DNA of 57,391 nt. It comes from Bacteroides sp. CAG:545. Its GTDB lineage: Bacteria; Bacteroidota; Bacteroidia; Bacteroidales; UBA932. Positions within the stretch are counted from its first letter, which is position 1. Every line of letters begins with the position of its first letter. The stretch spans positions 1 through 57,391 of the forward strand of contig HF995991.1 in assembly GCA_000432515.1 (NCBI GenBank), in the 5' to 3' direction. Below the pieces are notes generated by a model. It had not been told where the DNA came from. It saw nothing but the letters and a program-made list of their open reading frames with translations, and made no database searches. This document shows, piece by piece, positions 34,288 to 42,974 of the stretch. A program made the position numbers and the translations under genes.

Positions 34288-37200
34288 CTATTCAAGAGTC
34301 ACTTTAAGTCCGAGACCTCTGAGCTCGTGCAGGAGCACATTCAGAGATTCAGGAATACCTGGTGTAGGCATCGGCTCACCCTTGACGATGGCTTCATAAG
34401 TCTTGGACCTTCCGGTCACGTCATCAGACTTGACAGTAAGGATTTCCTGGAGAGCGTTTGCCGCACCGAATGCCTCGAGTGCCCAAACCTCCATTTCTCC
34501 AAATCTCTGACCACCGAACTGAGCTTTACCGCCCAAAGGCTGCTGAGTAATGAGAGAATAAGGACCGATAGACCTTGCGTGCATCTTGTCATCAACCATG
34601 TGACCGAGCTTGATCATATAGATGATACCTACAGTTGCATACTGGTCGAACCATTCACCGGTACCGCCGTCTCTCAGATGAGTACTTCCGTACTTAGGAA
34701 GACCTGCCTTGTCAGTATATGCGCAAATCTCATCAAGACTTGCACCGTCGAAAATAGGGGTGCTGAACTTGAGACCAAGTCTTTCACCTGCCCATCCCAA
34801 AACAGTTTCATAAATCTGACCGAGGTTCATTCGGGAAGGCACACCGAGAGGGTTCAGTACAATGTCCACCGGAGTACCGTCCTCAAGGAACGGCATGTCC
34901 TCCTCTCTTACGATCTTGGCAACAATACCCTTGTTACCGTGACGTCCCGCCATCTTGTCACCGACAGTGATCTTTCTCTTCTTGGCGATATATACTTTCG
35001 CTAGCTGCATAACGCCGTTTCCGAGTTCGTCACCGACCTTGACCTTGTCCTGGATCCTCTTGTTTGCTGCGAGAGCCTCTTTGTAGGCGATGCAGTAATT
35101 GTTGATGAGGTCACGGATCATGAGGTTGGTCCTGTCGTCGTCAGTCCATCTGTTTGAATTAATATTTTCGAAGTCAATGGTCCTGAGCTGGGAAGCAGTG
35201 ATTTCTCTGCCCTCAGGAATGATCTCAACGCCATAAAGGTCGCTGATTCCCACACTCTTCTTGCCTTCTGCCAATGCAACGAGCTTGTCGAAGAACTTGG
35301 CGTACAAAGACTCGGCTTTCTTGGTGAAATCTTCCTCGATGCTATCAAGTTTTGCTTTCTGCTCAGCCTTGGCGCCCTTGCGGTTACCCTCTTTGGCAGC
35401 CTTTGAGTAAAGAGCGGTCTTGATGACAGTACCGCTGAGTGACGGATTGGCCTTGAGTGAAGCATCCTTCACGTCACCTGCCTTGTCACCGAAGATTGCA
35501 CGGAGAAGTTTCTCCTCTGGAGAAGGATCGCTCTCTCCCTTAGGAGTAATCTTGCCGACCATAATGTCACCCGGCTCGATATGGGCACCTACGCGGACAA
35601 TGCCGTTGTCATCAAGATTTTTGGTAGCGTCCTCGCTGACATTAGGAATATCGAATGTGAGTTCCTCCATACCACGCTTGGTTTCCCTGACTTCAGTAAG
35701 GTACTCGTCCACGTGAACTGATGTGAGGATATCCCATCTGACCATTTTCTCTGAAAGAACGATAGCGTCCTCATAGTTGTAACCCTTCCAAGGCATGAAC
35801 GCAACCATAAGGTTACGGCCGAGTGCGAGTTCACCGTTCTGGGTAGCATATCCTTCTGTCATCACCTGACCTGCAACTACCTTGTCGCCTTTCTTCACAA
35901 TCGGTTTCAGGCAGATAGTTGTATTCTGGTTTGTCTTTCTATATATAGGAAGATGGTAAACAGTGATGTCCGGAGAGAAGCTTACGAATTTCTCGTCCTC
36001 TGTGCGGTCATACTTGACGTGGATTTCATTTGCGTCCACATATACGACTTCACCGCTTCTTTCTGCCATCACCTGTGTTCTGGAGTCGATGCAGACCCTC
36101 TCTTCAAGACCGGTTCCCACGATAGGAGCCTGAGGCTTGAGAAGCGGAACTGCCTGACGCATCATGTTCGCTCCCATCAATGCACGGTGAGCGTCATCGT
36201 GCTCAAGGAACGGAATGAGGGATGCAGCCACAGAAGCCATCTGGTTAGGCGCAACGTCCATATAGTCAACCTCTTCTTTGGAGACTACAGGGAAGTCAGC
36301 CTCGAGACGGCACTGGATTCTGTCCTCTTCGATGGTTCCGTCATCATCCATCTTCACATTGGCAAGAGAAACGAGTTTGTCTTCCTCTTCCTCTGCGCTC
36401 ATAAACTTCCAGCCGTCATCGGAAAGATTCACCTTTCCGTTCTCGACCTTACGGTAAGGGGTCTCGATGAATCCCAGGTCATCAATCTTCGCATAGACGC
36501 AAAGAGATGAGATAAGACCGATGTTCGGACCTTCCGGAGACTCGATAGGACAAAGCCTTCCGTAATGAGTATAGTGCACGTCTCGAACCTCGAAACCTGC
36601 CCTGTCTCTGGAAAGACCGCCAGGACCCAATGCGGAAAGACGACGCTTGTGTGTAACTTCAGCAAGCGGGTTTGTCTGGTCCATGAACTGGGACATCTGG
36701 CTTGTACCGAAGAATGAATTGATTACCGAAGACAATGTCTTGGAATTGATGAGGTCAGTAGGGCTGAACTGCTCACTGTCCCTTACGTTCATTCTTTCGC
36801 GGATAGTCCTTGACATTCTTGAGAGACCTACGCTGAACTGGTTAGCCAACTGCTCACCTACTGTTCTTACACGTCTGTTGCTCAAGTGGTCGATATCGTC
36901 AACCGTAGCCTTGGAGTTAATAAGCTGAATGAGATACTTGATGATCTCGGTAATATCCTGATTTGTGAGAACACGGAGTTCAGGATCAGTGTCGAGGCCG
37001 AGTTTCTTGTTAAGACGATAACGGCCGACGATACCCAAATCGTATCTCTTTTCGGAGAAGAACAACTTGTCGATCACGTCTCTCGCGGTTGCCTCATCAG
37101 GTGGTTCTGAATTACGCAACTGCTTGTAGATGTAATTGACAGCTTCTTTTTCCGTATTTGTCGGGTCCTTCTGCAGAGTGTTGAATATGATGGCATACTC

Positions 37201-38106
37201 ACTGTCGCTGGCCTCATCCTTCTGGAGAAGCACAGTCTTAACCTCTGCATCGGTAAGTTTCTGAATTGTCTCATCGTTGATGACTTCACATCTCTCGACA
37301 ACCGGAGTTGTACGCTCGATAGGGATAACCTCACCGGTATCCTCATCAACGAAGTCCTCGTTCCAGGTCTTGAGAACCTTTGCGGCGAGCTTTCTGCCCT
37401 CATTTGCCTTCAGATTCTCAGGAGTAGCCTCAATCTCTTCAGCCAGGCCGAAAATGTTTATGATATCCTTGTCCGCATCGAAACCGATAGCACGGAGGAG
37501 TGTCGTTACAGGCAACTTCTTCTTACGGTCGATGTAGGCATACATCACATTGTTGATATCCGTGGCGAACTCGATCCATGAACCCTTGAACGGAATGATA
37601 CGGGCTGAATAAAGCTTGGTACCGTTTGCGTGGAGGGTCTGATCAAAGAACACACCAGGAGACCTGTGCAGCTGTGAAACGATGACACGCTCTGATCCAT
37701 TGATGACGAAGGTTCCGCCAGGAGTCATGTACGGGATGTCACCCAGATAAACGTCCTGAACTTTAGTATCGAAATCCTCGTGTTCGAGATCACTGCAAGA
37801 AAGGCGGAGTTTTGCCTTAAGAGGCACGTTGTACGTGAGACCTCTCTCAAGACACTCTTCAATCGAGTACTTAGGAGGATCAATGAAATAATCTATAAAC
37901 TCGAGCTTATAGTTGTTCCTCGTATCTTCGATTGGAAATATTTCCTGGAATACTTGGTAAAGACCTTCGTTTTTTCTGTTCTCAGGGGTGGTGTCAAGCT
38001 GGAAAAAATCCTTGAATGATTTCAGCTGCACCTCAAGCAGATCCGGATAATCCAGGATTTTTGATGTGGCGAAATTTATTCGTTTATTGGTAGTCTTATT
38101 TGACAT
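34288..38106 (-). CDS. rpoB: RNA polymerase subunit beta
   Basis: This 1272-residue subunit forms, with beta', the catalytic cleft. The rifampicin-resistance region reads FFGTSQMSQFMDQTNPLAE then VTHKRRLSALGPGG; residues matching E. coli Asp516, His526 and Ser531 are unchanged, and Ser522 is Ala. The C-terminal part has GDKMAGRHGNKG and FGEMEVWALEAFGAA. Compared with E. coli (1342) it is shorter, as in other Bacteroidota. The gap upstream to rplL (103 bp) carries an attenuator-like hairpin. Confidence 0.98.
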   Translation of the reverse strand: MSNKTTNKRINFATSKILDYPDLLEVQLKSFKDFFQLDTTPENRKNEGLYQVFQEIFPIEDTRNNYKLEFIDYFIDPPKYSIEECLERGLTYNVPLKAKLRLSCSDLEHEDFDTKVQDVYLGDIPYMTPGGTFVINGSERVIVSQLHRSPGVFFDQTLHANGTKLYSARIIPFKGSWIEFATDINNVMYAYIDRKKKLPVTTLLRAIGFDADKDIINIFGLAEEIEATPENLKANEGRKLAAKVLKTWNEDFVDEDTGEVIPIERTTPVVERCEVINDETIQKLTDAEVKTVLLQKDEASDSEYAIIFNTLQKDPTNTEKEAVNYIYKQLRNSEPPDEATARDVIDKLFFSEKRYDLGIVGRYRLNKKLGLDTDPELRVLTNQDITEIIKYLIQLINSKATVDDIDHLSNRRVRTVGEQLANQFSVGLSRMSRTIRERMNVRDSEQFSPTDLINSKTLSSVINSFFGTSQMSQFMDQTNPLAEVTHKRRLSALGPGGLSRDRAGFEVRDVHYTHYGRLCPIESPEGPNIGLISSLCVYAKIDDLGFIETPYRKVENGKVNLSDDGWKFMSAEEEEDKLVSLANVKMDDDGTIEEDRIQCRLEADFPVVSKEEVDYMDVAPNQMASVAASLIPFLEHDDAHRALMGANMMRQAVPLLKPQAPIVGTGLEERVCIDSRTQVMAERSGEVVYVDANEIHVKYDRTEDEKFVSFSPDITVYHLPIYRKTNQNTTICLKPIVKKGDKVVAGQVMTEGYATQNGELALGRNLMVAFMPWKGYNYEDAIVLSEKMVRWDILTSVHVDEYLTEVRETKRGMEELTFDIPNVSEDATKNLDDNGIVRVGAHIEPGDIMVGKITPKGESDPSPEEKLLRAIFGDKAGDVKDASLKANPSLSGTVIKTALYSKAAKEGNRKGAKAEQKAKLDSIEEDFTKKAESLYAKFFDKLVALAEGKKSVGISDLYGVEIIPEGREITASQLRTIDFENINSNRWTDDDRTNLMIRDLINNYCIAYKEALAANKRIQDKVKVGDELGNGVMQLAKVYIAKKRKITVGDKMAGRHGNKGIVAKIVREEDMPFLEDGTPVDIVLNPLGVPSRMNLGQIYETVLGWAGERLGLKFSTPIFDGASLDEICAYTDKAGLPKYGSTHLRDGGTGEWFDQYATVGIIYMIKLGHMVDDKMHARSIGPYSLITQQPLGGKAQFGGQRFGEMEVWALEAFGAANALQEILTVKSDDVTGRSKTYEAIVKGEPMPTPGIPESLNVLLHELRGLGLKVTLE

Positions 38107-38142
38107 ATTCTGCCTTTGAAATGAGAAAAACTTAAATACGAC

Positions 38143-38178
38143 AAAAAGGTTTAGAGCCTATAATCCGACTCTAAACCT
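38143..38178 (-). terminator. Attenuator-like hairpin between rplL and rpoB
   Basis: A perfect 10-bp stem (38147-38156 with 38169-38178) with a 12-nt loop is followed, on the minus strand, by a run of five U residues and then GU. It lies about 31 nt after the rplL stop and 40 nt before the rpoB start. This is the place where E. coli has its rplL-rpoB attenuator, which lowers rpoBC expression relative to ribosomal proteins. Confidence 0.75.
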
Positions 38179-38209
38179 GATTTCGTTCCCAACCAGGGGA
38201 GAAGCGAAG

Positions 38210-38587
38210 TTATTTAACCTCAACTTCTGCACCAGCTTCCTCGAGAGTAGATTTGATCTGCTCTGCTTCTGCCTTGGATACTTTCTCTTTCAAAGTTGCA
38301 CCTGGAGCCTTGTCAACAAGTTCCTTTGCCTCTTTAAGACCGAGGCTGAGGAGATCCTTAACGGCTTTGATAACGTTAAGTTTAGCGTCACCAGCTGACT
38401 TGAGGATAACGTCGAACTCTGTCTGCTCTGCTGGAGCTGCCTCTGCGGCTGCTGCAGGACCTGCAACTGCAACTGCAGCTGCTGCAGGCTCGATACCATA
38501 CTCTTCCTTGAGAACTTTAGCAAGTTCCTGAACGTCTTTTACAGAAAGGTTAACCAACTCTTCTGCGAGTGCTTTTACGTCTGCCAT
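38210..38587 (-). CDS. rplL: 50S ribosomal protein L7/L12
   Basis: A 125-residue stalk protein: N-terminal dimerisation part (VKALAEELVNLSVKDVQELA), a flexible Ala-rich hinge (VAGPAAAAEAAPAEQ) and the C-terminal factor-binding domain (EFDVILKSAGDAKLNVIKAV, LGLKEAKELVDKAP). It recruits translation GTPases such as EF-Tu, encoded in the same operon. It lies 30 bp after rplJ. Confidence 0.98.
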   Translation of the reverse strand: MADVKALAEELVNLSVKDVQELAKVLKEEYGIEPAAAAVAVAGPAAAAEAAPAEQTEFDVILKSAGDAKLNVIKAVKDLLSLGLKEAKELVDKAPGATLKEKVSKAEAEQIKSTLEEAGAEVEVK

Positions 38588-38617
38588 AATTAATGTAGAT
38601 ATTTAAAATTGTTAATA

Positions 38618-39148
38618 TTATTTCTCTTCTTTTTCTGAAAGGGTCTTGACGATTCCTGCAAGTTTTCCGCCTGCTGACTCGAGAGCAGAAATAACGTTGC
38701 GTGCAGGAGACTGGAGAAGACCGATGATGTCTCCGAGGAGTTCCTCTTTAGACTTGATAGCTGCAAGTTCGTCAAGCTTGTCTGCACCTACGAATGCGCA
38801 CTCCTGAACATAAGCGCCTTTGAGAACTGGTTTCTCAAGACCGCTCTTCTGAAGCTTCTTGATAAGCTTTGCAGGAGCATTTGCAACCTCAGTGTACATG
38901 ATTGCGGTATTGCCTACGAGTGTCGGGATAAGGAGATTCATCTCTTCATTGCCGAGCTCATTGAGTACGTGAGTGAACAATGTGTTCTTCACAACTGTAA
39001 GCTTGATACCTGCCTCAAAGCAAGCACGACGAAGTTTTGTTGTATCTTCAGCATTCAGACCTGCGATATCTGTAACATAGAAGTTCGGGGTCTCTTTGAT
39101 CTGTGCTGAGATAGATTCAATTATCTGGGCTTTTAATTCTTTTCTCAT
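38618..39148 (-). CDS. rplJ: 50S ribosomal protein L10
   Basis: The 176-residue stalk base protein (FYVTDIAGLNAEDTTKLRR, TVVKNTLFTHVL, PARNVISALESAGGKLAGIV). Its C-terminal helix holds L7/L12 dimers. Only 15 bp separate it from rplA, so there is no room for the separate L10 leader RNA known upstream of rplJ in many bacteria; autoregulation, if any, must use sequence within rplA. Confidence 0.97.
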   Translation of the reverse strand: MRKELKAQIIESISAQIKETPNFYVTDIAGLNAEDTTKLRRACFEAGIKLTVVKNTLFTHVLNELGNEEMNLLIPTLVGNTAIMYTEVANAPAKLIKKLQKSGLEKPVLKGAYVQECAFVGADKLDELAAIKSKEELLGDIIGLLQSPARNVISALESAGGKLAGIVKTLSEKEEK

Positions 39149-39163
39149 AACATTGAATATTTA

Positions 39164-39862
39164 TTATTCAGCACTGAATGCTTTAACATCGAGTTTGATA
39201 CCAGGGCTCATAGTAGTGCAGATAGCTGCGCTCTTGAGATATGTTCCCTTAAGTGTCTGCGGTTTCAATTTGAGGATCGCTGACATCACAACCTTTGCAT
39301 TGTCATAAATCTGCTCAGGGGTGAAAGAAGCTTTTCCGATAGCGGTGTGGATGATACCGGACTTGTCAACCTTGAAATCGATCTTACCAGCCTTAACCTC
39401 TTTAACAGCGCTGCCGACAGCCATTGTGACTGTGCCAGTCTTAGGGTTCGGCATAAGGCCTCTTGGACCGAGGATACGACCGATGATACCGACTTTAGCC
39501 ATAACTGATGGAGTACAGATGATGACATCCACGTCAGTCCAGCCGCCTTTGATCTTCTCGATATAATCGTCGAGACCAACATAGTCTGCACCAGCCTCTT
39601 TAGCCTCAGCTTCCTTGTCAGGAGTACAAAGAACGAGAACTCTTGTGACTTTACCGGTTCCGTGAGGAAGTGTAACGACGCCACGGATCATCTGGTTTGC
39701 CTTACGAGGGTCAACGCCCAAATTTGCGATAAGCTCTACTGAAGCATCGAATTTCGTGAAGGTGATTTCCTTAAGGAGACCACACGCTTCAGAAAGGCCA
39801 TACTGCTTTGTCTGGTCAACTTTGGCCAGCGCAGCTGTCATATTTTTTGAAAGTTTACTCAT
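39164..39862 (-). CDS. rplA: 50S ribosomal protein L1
   Basis: The 232-residue L1 protein binds 23S rRNA at the L1 stalk and assists tRNA exit. Visible motifs are ELIANLGVDPRKANQMIRG, LPHGTGK, GRILGPRGLMPNPKTGTV and FKVDKSGIIHTAIGK. Length matches the family. It lies 11 bp after rplK. Confidence 0.98.
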   Translation of the reverse strand: MSKLSKNMTAALAKVDQTKQYGLSEACGLLKEITFTKFDASVELIANLGVDPRKANQMIRGVVTLPHGTGKVTRVLVLCTPDKEAEAKEAGADYVGLDDYIEKIKGGWTDVDVIICTPSVMAKVGIIGRILGPRGLMPNPKTGTVTMAVGSAVKEVKAGKIDFKVDKSGIIHTAIGKASFTPEQIYDNAKVVMSAILKLKPQTLKGTYLKSAAICTTMSPGIKLDVKAFSAE

Positions 39863-39873
39863 GATGCGCGTGA

Positions 39874-40320
39874 TTATTTAACATCCTCAGGGAAAGTTCC
39901 TGAAATTCTGATACCCATACTTCTTGCTGTACCTGCGACCATCTTCATAGCTGACTTGAGGGTGAAAGCATTCATATCTGCCATCTTGCCTTCTGCTATG
40001 GTTTTTACCTGATCCCAAGTAATGCTTGCAACCTTCTGTCTGTTAGGTTCGCCTGAACCCTTCTGAATTTTCGCAGCCTCTTTGAGGGAAACAGCAACTG
40101 GCGGCTGTTTTACAACGAAAGTGAAAGACTTGTCTGAAAATACGGTGATTACTACTGGAAGCACTTTACCTGCAGACGCCTGAGTGGCTGCATTGAACTG
40201 CTTGCAGAAGTCCATAATGTTCAGTCCTTTCGAACCGAGAGCCGGTCCTACAGGAGGCGCAGGATTCGCTGCTCCACCTTTGATCTGGAGCTTAATGAAT
40301 CCAGTTACTTCTTTTGCCAT
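39874..40320 (-). CDS. rplK: 50S ribosomal protein L11
   Basis: A 148-residue protein of the GTPase-associated centre (FIKLQIKGGAANPAPPVGPALGS is cut here to the key GAANPAPPVGPALG, plus FVVKQPPVAVSLKEAA and GTARSMGIRI). It binds the 23S thiostrepton loop. It follows nusG by 6 bp. Confidence 0.98.
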   Translation of the reverse strand: MAKEVTGFIKLQIKGGAANPAPPVGPALGSKGLNIMDFCKQFNAATQASAGKVLPVVITVFSDKSFTFVVKQPPVAVSLKEAAKIQKGSGEPNRQKVASITWDQVKTIAEGKMADMNAFTLKSAMKMVAGTARSMGIRISGTFPEDVK

Positions 40321-40326
40321 AACTTG

Positions 40327-40893
40327 TTATTCTTTAGTTACTTGATTAAAGTTGAGCTCGAGCAGAGTCTTTCTGCCGAAGATCATAACTATTACCTTTA
40401 TTTTGCTTCTGTCAACTGCAATCTCATCGACTGTTCCATCGAAGCCGCTGAATGGTCCGTCAGTAATCTTGACTGAATCGCCAACCTGATAATCCACTTC
40501 TGTATCAGCTACAGTTTCGGTCTGCTCGTCCTGCTGTCCAAGAAGCCTCTTGACTTCATCCGGATGCAGAGGCACTGCAACTTTCTCGCTCTGGTTTTTG
40601 CTGTCCTTCTCGGAGAGGAAACCTGCGAGACCAGGTATGACGTGACTGCGGATGAGGTAATCGGAATCCTTGCCAAGTTCTGCCTCGATAAACACATAGC
40701 CAGAGAAAAGGATTTTCTCGGTAGCTACGCGCTTGCCGTTCTTCACGGTATATTTTTTCTCAAGGGGAACAAGGACCTGCGAAATTTCTTTCTGCAAATC
40801 TACGCTCCTCTCGATCTCTTTGTCGAGGTACTCTTTGACTTTCTTCTCTTTGCTTCCTGCAGTCCTAAGGACGTACCATTTTTTCTCGCCCAT
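40327..40893 (-). CDS. nusG: Transcription termination/antitermination factor NusG
   Basis: The 188-residue factor has an NGN domain (KKWYVLRTAGSKEKKVKEYL, ILFSGYVFIEAEL, HVIPGLAGFLS) and a C-terminal KOW domain (YQVGDSVKITDGPFSGFDG). NusG binds RNA polymerase and links it to Rho or the ribosome. Position between secE and rplK is the classical one. Confidence 0.97.
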   Translation of the reverse strand: MGEKKWYVLRTAGSKEKKVKEYLDKEIERSVDLQKEISQVLVPLEKKYTVKNGKRVATEKILFSGYVFIEAELGKDSDYLIRSHVIPGLAGFLSEKDSKNQSEKVAVPLHPDEVKRLLGQQDEQTETVADTEVDYQVGDSVKITDGPFSGFDGTVDEIAVDRSKIKVIVMIFGRKTLLELNFNQVTKE

Positions 40894-40907
40894 GGTAATG
40901 AATAAAA

Positions 40908-41096
40908 TTACAACGTGTAAATTGCTGTCATCAGATACTGGAAAATGTAGTCAATGACGAACAGTACAGCCGCGATGATGACAGTAGCGACCATAACAAG
41001 GAGAGCAGAACTCTGAAGTTTTGCCCAGGTCGGCCATGTCACCTTCTTGGTGAGTTCCTCATACGACTCTTTCAGATAGTTAATGAACTTACTCAT
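40908..41096 (-). CDS. secE: Preprotein translocase subunit SecE
   Basis: A 62-residue single-helix form of SecE: amphipathic segment (FINYLKESYEELTKKVTWPT) followed by one membrane helix (about 32-55). The conserved KKVTWPT hinge is present. It clamps SecY in the translocon. It is 14 bp upstream of nusG and just downstream of tRNA-Trp. Confidence 0.96.
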   Translation of the reverse strand: MSKFINYLKESYEELTKKVTWPTWAKLQSSALLVMVATVIIAAVLFVIDYIFQYLMTAIYTL

Positions 41097-41177
41097 CTTT
41101 TCTTTTAATGGACACCACTTGTTGGAAGCAGATGCGGTGTCAGTTAAACATTACCAAATCGTAACCTTTGATATTAG

Positions 41178-41249
41178 CAGGGGCAGAGAGATTCGAACTC
41201 CCATCAATGGTTTTGGAGACCACTATACTAGCCCTTATACTATGCCCCT
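41178..41249 (-). tRNA. tRNA-Trp (CCA)
   Basis: Cloverleaf of 72 nt with 7-bp acceptor stem (AGGGGCA/TGCCCCT), anticodon loop CTCCAAA (anticodon CCA), T loop TTCGAAT and discriminator G. The D stem uses two G-U pairs. CCA is not encoded. It lies between tuf and secE, as in many bacteria. Confidence 0.97.
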
Positions 41250-41256
41250 GTAAATG

Positions 41257-41276
41257 GGTGCCGGATGTCCGGCACC
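41257..41276 (-). other. Hairpin between tuf and tRNA-Trp
   Basis: A perfect 8-bp GC-rich stem (41257-41264 with 41269-41276), loop of 4 nt, 22 nt after the tuf stop and 7 nt before the tRNA-Trp 5' end. With no U-run it is unlikely to terminate; it may mark the mRNA end after tRNA processing. Confidence 0.6.
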
Positions 41277-41298
41277 ACTTGTATTGTCTTATCGAAAA

Positions 41299-42492
41299 TT
41301 AGTCGATAATCTTTGTAACCTGGCCTGCGCCGACTGTACGACCACCCTCACGGATTGCGAAACGAAGACCTTCGTTAAGTGCAACTGGAGTGATGAGTTT
41401 TACAGTGATCTCAACGTTATCGCCTGGCATAACCATCTCAGTTCCCTCTGGAAGAGTGATCTCACCTGTCACGTCAAGTGTACGGATGAAGAACTGTGGA
41501 CGATAGTGGTTGTGGAACGGAGTGTGACGGCCACCTTCCTCTTTCTTGAGGACGTAGATCTGAGCCTTGAAGTCAGTGTGCGGAGTGATTGAGCCTGGTT
41601 TAGCAACAACCTCACCTCTCTTGACGTCCTTCTTGTCGATACCACGGAGAAGAAGACCAACATTGTCTCCAGCCTCTCCCTGATCGAGAAGTTTACGGAA
41701 CATCTCAACACCTGTTACAGTTGTAGATCTTGGAGCGTCACCGAAACCTACGAGCTCTACCGGGTCGTTAACGTGGATAGTACCTGTCTCGATACGGCCG
41801 GTAACTACAGTACCACGACCTGTGATAGAGAAGATATCCTCGATAGGCATAAGGAATGGTTTCTCGTTCTCACGAACTGGGATAGGAATGTATGTATCAA
41901 CAGCATCCATAAGCTCCATAACCTTCTCCTCCCACTTAGGGTCTCCGTTAAGAGCACCGAGTGCAGAACCACGGATGATAGGGCAATCCTCATCGAAACC
42001 GTAGAATTTGAGGAGGTCTCTGATTTCCATCTCAACGAGGTCGAGCATCTCAGGATCGTCAACAAGGTCAACCTTGTTCATGAATACAACGATCTTAGGT
42101 ACGTTCACCTGACGAGCGAGAAGGATGTGCTCACGAGTCTGAGGCATAGGACCGTCAGTAGCAGCAACAACGAGGATAGCACCGTCCATCTGAGCAGCAC
42201 CGGTAACCATGTTCTTCACATAGTCAGCGTGACCCGGACAGTCAACGTGTGCATAGTGACGATTTGCTGTTTCATACTCGATGTGTGAAGAGTTGATGGT
42301 AATACCACGCTCTTTCTCTTCTGGAGCATTGTCGATCTGATCGAAAGACTTGACTTCGTCAGCTTTTGTAAAACCTTTCTCAACGAGCACCTTGGAAATG
42401 GCAGCTGTCAAGGTAGTTTTACCGTGGTCAACGTGGCCAATTGTACCAATGTTGACATGCGGCTTGGTTCTTACGAATGTTTCTTTTGCCAT
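41299..42492 (-). CDS. tuf: Elongation factor Tu
   Basis: EF-Tu (397 residues) delivers aminoacyl-tRNA to the ribosome. G1 GHVDHGKTT, switch/G2 RGITINSSHIEY, G3 DCPGHADYVKNM, G4 NKVDLVD and G5 GSALGA are all present, followed by the two beta-barrel domains (GTVVTGRIETG, TPFHNHYRPQFFIRT). It is preceded by four tRNA genes in the same transcript. Confidence 0.98.
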   Translation of the reverse strand: MAKETFVRTKPHVNIGTIGHVDHGKTTLTAAISKVLVEKGFTKADEVKSFDQIDNAPEEKERGITINSSHIEYETANRHYAHVDCPGHADYVKNMVTGAAQMDGAILVVAATDGPMPQTREHILLARQVNVPKIVVFMNKVDLVDDPEMLDLVEMEIRDLLKFYGFDEDCPIIRGSALGALNGDPKWEEKVMELMDAVDTYIPIPVRENEKPFLMPIEDIFSITGRGTVVTGRIETGTIHVNDPVELVGFGDAPRSTTVTGVEMFRKLLDQGEAGDNVGLLLRGIDKKDVKRGEVVAKPGSITPHTDFKAQIYVLKKEEGGRHTPFHNHYRPQFFIRTLDVTGEITLPEGTEMVMPGDNVEITVKLITPVALNEGLRFAIREGGRTVGAGQVTKIID

Positions 42493-42538
42493 AATATTAT
42501 GTTTTTAATATGTTATTGCTATGAATAAACACGTATAG

Positions 42539-42610
<72 letters not shown>

Positions 42611-42630
42611 GACACTTTTCGAAAAATTTG

Positions 42631-42703
42631 AGCGGAAAACGAGGTTCGAACTCGCGACCCTCAGCTTGGAAGGCTGATGCTCTACCAACTGAGCTACTTC
42701 CGC
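42631..42703 (-). tRNA. tRNA-Gly (UCC)
   Basis: Cloverleaf of 73 nt: acceptor GCGGAAG/TTTCCGC (last pair G-U), anticodon stem TCAGC/GCTGA with loop CTTCCAA (anticodon TCC), T loop TTCGAAC, discriminator U as expected for glycine tRNA. No encoded CCA. Confidence 0.97.
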
Positions 42704-42712
42704 AAGTGTGAG

Positions 42713-42795
42713 TGGGAGAAGATGGATTCGAACCACCGAAGACATAAGTCAGCAGATTTACAGTCTGCCCCATTTGGCCACTCTGGTATTCTCCC
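42713..42795 (-). tRNA. tRNA-Tyr (GUA)
   Basis: Class II tRNA of 83 nt with a long variable arm (TGACTTATGTCTTCG region). Acceptor GGGAGAA/TTCTCCC, anticodon stem GCAGA/TCTGC with loop CTGTAAA (anticodon GTA), T loop TTCGAAT, discriminator A. Confidence 0.97.
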
Positions 42796-42830
42796 AATAT
42801 TTCACCGGAAAAGGCCGTTTCCGGAACTTG

Positions 42831-42904
42831 AGCCGATAGAGGGATTTGAACCCACGACCCCGAGATTACAAATCACGTGCTCTGGCCAACTGAGCTATAT
42901 CGGC
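42831..42904 (-). tRNA. tRNA-Thr (UGU)
   Basis: Cloverleaf of 74 nt: acceptor GCCGATA/TATCGGC, anticodon loop TTTGTAA (anticodon TGT), T loop TTCAAAT, discriminator U. Two U-U mismatches occur: one in the anticodon stem (29-41) and one in the T stem (50-64). It is the first gene of the tRNA-tuf operon. Confidence 0.94.
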
Positions 42905-42916
42905 AATATTTTGTGT

Positions 42917-42968
42917 CTTACGTTTCGTAAGGGATTGCAAAGATAGGTAATAAATCTTATTCTGCAAA
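42917..42968 (-). promoter_or_regulatory. Strong promoter of the tRNA-tuf-rpl-rpoBC superoperon
   Basis: On the minus strand TTTG (42968-42965), exactly 19 bp, TATCTTTG (42945-42938): a perfect match to the Bacteroidota -33/-7 consensus. The predicted start is near 42931. The short leader contains a hairpin (42917-42922 with 42926-42931, stem of 6 bp), then tRNA-Thr begins at 42904. Confidence 0.85.
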
Positions 42969-42974
42969 CATTTT

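Noticed and set aside
39149..39163. L10 leader RNA upstream of rplJ
   Set aside because: Only 15 bp separate rplA from rplJ, too short for the leader.
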